This document shows, in pieces, positions 60,192 through 64,000 of a stretch of DNA of 64,000 nucleotides. Position numbers and translations under genes: made by a program. Each line of letters opens with the position of its first letter. The stretch's first letter is position 1. The notes beneath the pieces are model-generated. The model was not told the DNA's origin. It ran no database searches and worked only from the letters and a program-made list of their open reading frames with translations. The stretch spans positions 25,041-89,040 of the forward strand of contig JAFAIM010000007.1 of assembly GCA_019236735.1 (NCBI GenBank), given 5' to 3'. Source of the DNA: Burkholderiaceae bacterium (GTDB taxonomy: Bacteria > Pseudomonadota > Gammaproteobacteria > Burkholderiales > Burkholderiaceae_F).

Positions 60192-61160
60192 ATGAGCCGA
60201 CCCGATCACGAGCACAGCTGGCAGCTCGCCGCGGCTTTCACCGCTTTGATCGCGGCAGTGTCCGTGGCACGCGCGGATGAGCCAGCGCGCGCGCCCGAAG
60301 CCACGACCCCCGCACCCGAACAAGTCGTCATCGAAGCTCCCGAACCGCGCTACGTTGCGCCGACGCGGCGGGACCGGATTGGCCGCATTTGGGCTCCGGT
60401 GCTGATCAACGACCGAGGACCGTTTCGCCTTGTGCTCGACACGGGAGCGAGCCGCTCCGCGATCGGTCCCTCGATCGTCGCTTCGCTCGGAATCGACCCG
60501 TCCAGTGCGGCAACCGTCACGCTTCTGGGCGTCACCGGAGAGCTCGAGGTGTCTGCCACCACGGTCGACAGCTTCGTCGTCGGTGATCTCGAGCTGCGTC
60601 CGGCACGGCTTCCGATCATCGCGGACGCCTTCGGCGGCGCCGAGGGTGTTCTCGGCACCGACGGGTTGCTCGACAAGCGGATTTTCATCGACTTCCGGCA
60701 TGACCGGATCACGATCTCGCGCTCGCGCGGTCAACGCCCGCCGCACGGCTTCGTGACCGTTCCTGTCGAGCTCGTACGCGGCCTGATCATCGTGAGCGAC
60801 GCGCACTTCGGCTCGCTCCCGGTTCAGGCCATCATCGACACGGGCGCTCAAGGTTCGATCGCCAACGCCGCGCTCGGCGAGGCACTGCGGCGCCGCGGCC
60901 GACAGGAGGAACGCGGCGCTTCCGAGATCATTGGCGTGACGCTCGACACCAAGCGCGGCGATCTGGTCCGGACGCCGCCGCTGACGCTTGGCGACGTGAG
61001 AGTGGGCCTGACGCGGATCACCGTGGCCGACGTGTACATCTTTCAGCACTGGAACATGACGTCGAGACCCGCCGTGATGATCGGCATGGATATCCTCGGG
61101 CTTCTCGATGCGCTGATCATCGACTACCCGCGTCGCGAACTGCAGGTAAAGATCCCCTGA
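60192..61160 (+). CDS. Exported aspartyl protease with two retropepsin-like DTGA motifs
   Basis: 322 residues. A signal peptide (to ~ARA-DE, residue 29) is followed by a Pro/Ala linker. Two aspartyl-protease halves follow: FRLVLDTGASRSAIGPSI (Asp83) and VQAIIDTGAQGSIANAAL (Asp216). Each is followed by a Gly-hydrophobic flap region (LLGVTGELEVSA; EIIGVTLDTKRGD). Retropepsin-like proteins usually have one motif per chain and dimerise, so a single chain with two DTGA motifs resembles a pepsin-like pseudodimer. The gene begins 35 bp after the beta-helix gene and may be co-transcribed. Confidence 0.85.
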   Translation: MSRPDHEHSWQLAAAFTALIAAVSVARADEPARAPEATTPAPEQVVIEAPEPRYVAPTRRDRIGRIWAPVLINDRGPFRLVLDTGASRSAIGPSIVASLGIDPSSAATVTLLGVTGELEVSATTVDSFVVGDLELRPARLPIIADAFGGAEGVLGTDGLLDKRIFIDFRHDRITISRSRGQRPPHGFVTVPVELVRGLIIVSDAHFGSLPVQAIIDTGAQGSIANAALGEALRRRGRQEERGASEIIGVTLDTKRGDLVRTPPLTLGDVRVGLTRITVADVYIFQHWNMTSRPAVMIGMDILGLLDALIIDYPRRELQVKIP

Positions 61161-61222
61161 TCCGCTACAGGTTCGCAAGGATCAGTGAGGCCGATTGCCT
61201 ATTCTTGGACCCTGGCAAAGCA

Positions 61223-62128
61223 TCAGGGATGCGGCTCCTCGGTCTGCAGCGCGAGCAGCGCCGATGCGATAACCGCCAGCCCGATACCTGCAAGCTTGAG
61301 CAAAGGCGGCACCTCGCCAGCGATCGCCATCGCGATCAACGCGGTGATCAGGGGGGAGGCTGCATTGGTTAGTGGCGAGACGACGATCGCCTTGCCCTCC
61401 CGCAGCGCGTAAACGATTGTCAGCGATCCCACAGCATTCAGAAGTTGCACCGCCGCGGACAAAAGGGGCCCGTCGGGGCCCAGGTTGATCGGGACGTTCC
61501 ACTGCGTGAGGGCGACCGCAACAGGATCGAGAAGGAGACCGCCGAGCGTCATATAAAAGAAGATCGCGCCGGTATCCATCGTCGAGTGGGCGATCTTGAT
61601 GAAGAAGTTCTGCAAACCCCACAAGACCGTGATGGCGAGGGAGAGAACGAACCACAGGCCAAGGTGCACATTGGCCGCACCGAACTTCCAGTCGTTGATA
61701 AGGGGAAGCGAAATCAGCGCGAGCGCGATACCCAATACTCCGGTCCGTTCTGTGCGCTCTCGAAGGAACGCTCCCGAAAAGGCAATCGTGATCGCAGGCG
61801 CAAGCGAAATGATCGGAAAGATCAGGTAGGACGGGCCGATCGAAAGCGTCGGGAAAAGCATGATCACACCCCCCGCGCCCGACAGGCCGATCGCAAGACC
61901 CAGCGCGATCGAGCACGGGTCAAAAGGCACCTTCCACCCTTCCCGACGAAGGACGAAGCCGGCCGGCAGTAGCATCGTTGCCGACCACACAACATAGGTC
62001 AGGGTTTCCGGAAAGCCGTGCTTTGCCGGCAGGTCGCTGAAAGCGCCCCAGAGGCCCCAGGTAAGGGTCGTGACGAGCGCATAGCCGAGCCAGCGCCGGC
62101 TACCGGACGTCGAAGGCATATTGCTCAC
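61223..62128 (-). CDS. EamA/DMT family transporter
   Basis: 301 residues with ten predicted helices in two EamA halves (about 14-140 and 160-295). Recognisable parts: TTLTWGLWGAFSDLPAKHGF, LSGAGGVIMLFPTLSIGPSYLIFPIISLAPAIT, then the second half TVLWGLQNFFIKIAH and REGKAIVVSPLTNAASPLITALIAMAIAGEVPPLLKLAGIGLAVI. Members export small metabolites; the substrate cannot be inferred. The C-terminus lies 62 bp from the aspartyl-protease stop (convergent). Confidence 0.85.
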   Translation of the reverse strand: MSNMPSTSGSRRWLGYALVTTLTWGLWGAFSDLPAKHGFPETLTYVVWSATMLLPAGFVLRREGWKVPFDPCSIALGLAIGLSGAGGVIMLFPTLSIGPSYLIFPIISLAPAITIAFSGAFLRERTERTGVLGIALALISLPLINDWKFGAANVHLGLWFVLSLAITVLWGLQNFFIKIAHSTMDTGAIFFYMTLGGLLLDPVAVALTQWNVPINLGPDGPLLSAAVQLLNAVGSLTIVYALREGKAIVVSPLTNAASPLITALIAMAIAGEVPPLLKLAGIGLAVIASALLALQTEEPHP

Positions 62129-62332
62129 TTGAGCACGGTACTGGCGGAGGCGGTGTCTTCAGTCAAATCGTTCGGGCGCGTGCGAAATGCGGTGTACCAA
62201 TTCGTTTTCCGCCCGTTCTTCCCTCTGTCCACAACTTTTCCACTACCTGCAGGCGCGGTCGCACGAGAGTGCACACAAATGCGAGTGCGTGCACGGCCCC
62301 GACGACATTCGCTTCACCGGGTATTCGATGCG

Positions 62333-62776
62333 CTATGTCTTCCGAGGGGTCGATTCGACCCACGGGTTAAACACGGCGACTCGCGCCTTGACGTAATCGG
62401 CGGTGTCGCGCGACACGATGGTGAGGCCGTGATGCTGTGCGGTCGCCGCGATGATCAGATCGGGCTGAGAAAAGGTGTGACCGGCCTTGCGCCCCTCCTC
62501 CACCAGCACCCTCCACGTAAACACGATGTCTTCGCTGACAGGCAGTACCCGCTGATCGAACATCGGCCTGACTTTGTGAGTCAGCCACGCGCTCAGCTCG
62601 GAGCGGCGACCCGAGTCGGCGAGCAACTCGATTCCGAAGCGAATTTCCGCCAGTGTTACCTCGCTGACGTACAGCAGCTCCAGCGGCTGGGCCTCGACGA
62701 AGGCACGCACCTTCGCTTCTGGTCTTGGGCGTCGCAGCTCCGATAGGATGTTCGTATCGAGCAACCATCCGGTCAT
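62333..62776 (-). CDS. vapC: PIN-domain toxin, VapC/FitB type
   Basis: 147 residues. The four acidic PIN residues are in place: LLDTNIL (Asp7), LAEIRFGIELL (Glu44), FSQPDLIIAATA (Asp106) and SRDTADY (Asp124). These RNases cleave tRNA or rRNA when not bound by antitoxin. The start overlaps the antitoxin stop (ATGA). The toxin is closest to the FitB-like VapC group by its length and C-terminus. Confidence 0.92.
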   Translation of the reverse strand: MTGWLLDTNILSELRRPRPEAKVRAFVEAQPLELLYVSEVTLAEIRFGIELLADSGRRSELSAWLTHKVRPMFDQRVLPVSEDIVFTWRVLVEEGRKAGHTFSQPDLIIAATAQHHGLTIVSRDTADYVKARVAVFNPWVESTPRKT

Positions 62777-63096
62777 AGCGCCACGTCGCGTACGGGCATC
62801 GGGTTTCGCCCGGGTTCAATATCGCTTTCGCGATGCGGCGACGCCCGCATGGCTTCGACCAGCGCCTTCCCCGTCACCGTGCCTTTGAGGCGACGGAACT
62901 CCTCGGCGGCAATGACAACGACCTCGTCGCGCCCGTGCACTGTGACGTGCTGCGGCCCCTCGCTGCGAACCTTGCGGACAAGCTCGCTGAAGCGCGCCTT
63001 GGCATCCTGCAGGAGCCAGTAGCCCCGGCGCGGCCTGGTACCCGGGGTCCGTCGCGCCTTTGAGGGTCTGGGAGTGGCTTTCTCTAATCTAGTCAT
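62773..63096 (-). CDS. Phd/YefM-type antitoxin
   Basis: 107 residues from the ATG at 63096. A basic N-terminus (RLEKATPRPSKARRTPGTRPRRG) precedes the Phd/YefM domain: WLLQDAKARFSELVRKVRSEGPQHVTVHGRDEVVVIAAEEFRRLKG (about 27-72). The C-terminal tail to ~107 should wrap the toxin. The open frame further upstream was discarded because the promoter-like sequence at 63104-63132 lies within it. It overlaps vapC by four bases, so the pair is coupled and self-regulated. Confidence 0.9.
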   Translation of the reverse strand: MTRLEKATPRPSKARRTPGTRPRRGYWLLQDAKARFSELVRKVRSEGPQHVTVHGRDEVVVIAAEEFRRLKGTVTGKALVEAMRASPHRESDIEPGRNPMPVRDVAL

Positions 63097-63132
63097 GCTG
63101 ACTAGAATACACGAGGCGGCCCTCTCATTCAA
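63089..63132 (-). promoter_or_regulatory. Antitoxin operon promoter and overlapping palindromic operator
   Basis: On the minus strand TTGAAT (63127-63132), a 17-base spacer, and TATTCT (63104-63109) form a good sigma-70 promoter. Seven-base inverted repeats CTAGTCA-GCA-TGACTAG (63089-63105) overlap both the -10 and the ATG at 63096. The start point would fall within about two bases of the ATG and no SD exists, so the mRNA is probably leaderless. Confidence 0.65.
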
Positions 63133-63465
63133 GCCCGTCGTCAGGCCTGGAATAGCGGGCACCGGATAACTTTCGCGTGAGTTAGGCGGAGACGGACTCC
63201 TGTCAAGCCCGCCCCGGTACTCGTTCTCCAAGGCGTTCGATATTTCGTCCGCCAATCCGTCGTCTTGTCCACAGGAAGCCCGAAGCCTCGGTCCACGAGG
63301 TAATCGGCATAGTGCAGGTGCGTGCACACGCATGCACGATAAGTGCATCGCGCACCGTTTCAACACAGCGCTCACACGATTGGCGTCCCCAAGGTACGCA
63401 AATCTCCACGCCAGCACTCGTTCCGCAGATTTCCCGTCGCGGATCTACCGCCGGTTAGCCGCAGG
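63133..63465. other. Stretch without a convincing gene
   Basis: Between the toxin-antitoxin promoter and the PIN remnant I see no supported gene, RNA or repeat. Open frames here are short, overlap each other and resemble no family. Alternating CpG-rich tracts such as GTGCGTGCACACGCATGCACG (not one long run) add self-complementary local structure. Confidence 0.4.
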
Positions 63466-64000
63466 CTATGGAGCAACCCCCGAGAGATCCCTCAAGTGCT
63501 TCTCCGCTCGCTTCGCGAGTTCAACAAGCTTGTTGGCGGCGAGAATGCCGATGAAGTCTGAAGCCGAGACAGCAGTCTTGGTCAGGCTACGGCGGGCGTT
63601 CGCAAGAGAGGCGATCATCAGATCCGGCACCTCATCGTAAAGAGCGGACAGAAAGGTGTCCGGTATCTCCCGGCGCAAGCTGAACTTCTTGAGCTCCTTG
63701 GCGGGAAAGTGGCGAAGATTTAAGGTCAGGATGACGGAAGCGCCCGGCGCGACTCCGGCCGCTACGACATGCCGATCATTGGGATCCGGCAGATTCACGC
63801 TCGGGATATGCGTCTCGTATCCACTGACCATCGCTGTTGCTAGCGCCTCGTCCATCAGTCTGCGTGTGTTCTGAAGTCGCCCTGCTGGACCATGGCCGCC
63901 CTTTAGCGCGAGGTCCACGATCATCAGATCAGGTCGCGCGCTCCGCAGCAACGCCAGCGCCTCTCGACACTTGACGCTTCGCCGCACACCACCATATCCG
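63466..64000 (-). pseudogene. Mosaic remnant: frameshifted receiver domain joined to a truncated PIN domain
   Basis: On the minus strand the first ~40 codons after the edge read as a response-regulator receiver: DMVVCGEASSVE in one frame, then, after a one-base shift near 63962, REALALLRSARPDLMIVDLALKGGHG in the next (phosphoacceptor Asp at ~63915). At about 63885 the sequence changes to the rear part of a PIN-domain protein: NTRRLMDEALATAMVSGYETHIP, NLPDPNDRHVVAAG, VILTLNLRHFP and a C-terminal helical part to 63466. The PIN half lacks its N-terminal Asp. Two unrelated genes appear fused by deletion. From 63987 an ORF of 173 residues could still be translated. Confidence 0.65.

Noticed and set aside
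62018..62746. A 242-codon plus-strand frame
   Set aside because: It spans the 5' end of the transporter gene, the spacer and vapC in antisense. No domain is seen.
63250..63350. CpG- and GTGCA-rich stretch as a possible structured RNA
   Set aside because: Local self-complementarity is short and no stem of useful length with a plausible promoter was found.

Overview
The window is a GC-rich chromosomal segment from a Gram-negative bacterium, most likely a betaproteobacterium of Burkholderiales type. The best evidence is the gene order sdhC-sdhD-sdhA-sdhB-sdhE-gltA-odhA-odhB-lpd-zapE, with a GntR regulator and mdh beside it, an arrangement I know from Bordetella, Burkholderia and Ralstonia. Type IV pilus genes, periplasmic and outer-membrane proteins, and ATGA/TGATG coupled starts fit this. 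No rRNA, tRNA, CRISPR array, phage or complete insertion sequence was seen.

Layout. 1-2.7 kb: the N-terminus of a DinG/YoaA-type iron-sulfur helicase, a DUF465 protein, a PP2C phosphatase, a heptamer repeat array, a 168-bp palindromic repeat element, and an exported coiled-coil protein coupled to zapE. 2.7-19.5 kb: a TCA-cycle supercluster. zapE, lpdA, odhB, odhA, gltA, sdhE, sdhB, sdhA, sdhD and sdhC lie on the minus strand. A GntR/UTRA regulator on the minus strand faces mdh-acnA on the plus strand. Promoter-like sites with palindromes lie upstream of both sdhC and mdh. 19.6-26.7 kb: an OmpA-domain protein, a GNAT acetyltransferase-DEDD exonuclease fusion, a methionine-type aminotransferase, RmuC, a YbbP-type permease and DUF2905.

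26.9-34.7 kb: a minus-strand type IV minor-pilin operon, pilE-fimT-pilV-pilW-pilX-pilY1. PilY1 carries long polyglycine tracts and four tandem repeats, and the operon ends in hairpin terminators. 34.9-40.75 kb: the thiamine operon thiC-thiO-thiS-thiG-thiDE behind a TPP riboswitch. 40.8-51 kb: a mixed region with a small hypothetical protein, a YoaK family membrane protein, Dps, an M16 protease, a secreted alpha/beta hydrolase, a double-ACT protein, a PduO-DUF2520-LanC-like operon and dodecin.

51-56.7 kb: a translationally coupled response regulator/histidine kinase pair diverges from a coupled SPFH protein/SH3-like exported protein pair. This is the best candidate here for an uncharacterised envelope-sensing module. 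56.7-64 kb is accessory in character: a LysR remnant, an ABM monooxygenase, a large exported beta-helix protein, a two-DTGA aspartyl protease, an EamA transporter, a Phd/VapC toxin-antitoxin pair with an apparently leaderless, self-overlapping operator, and a mosaic pseudogene that joins a frameshifted receiver domain to a truncated PIN domain at the right edge.

Starts were chosen from SD motifs, coupled stop/start overlaps, signal peptides and family N-termini. Where two starts are credible this is stated.
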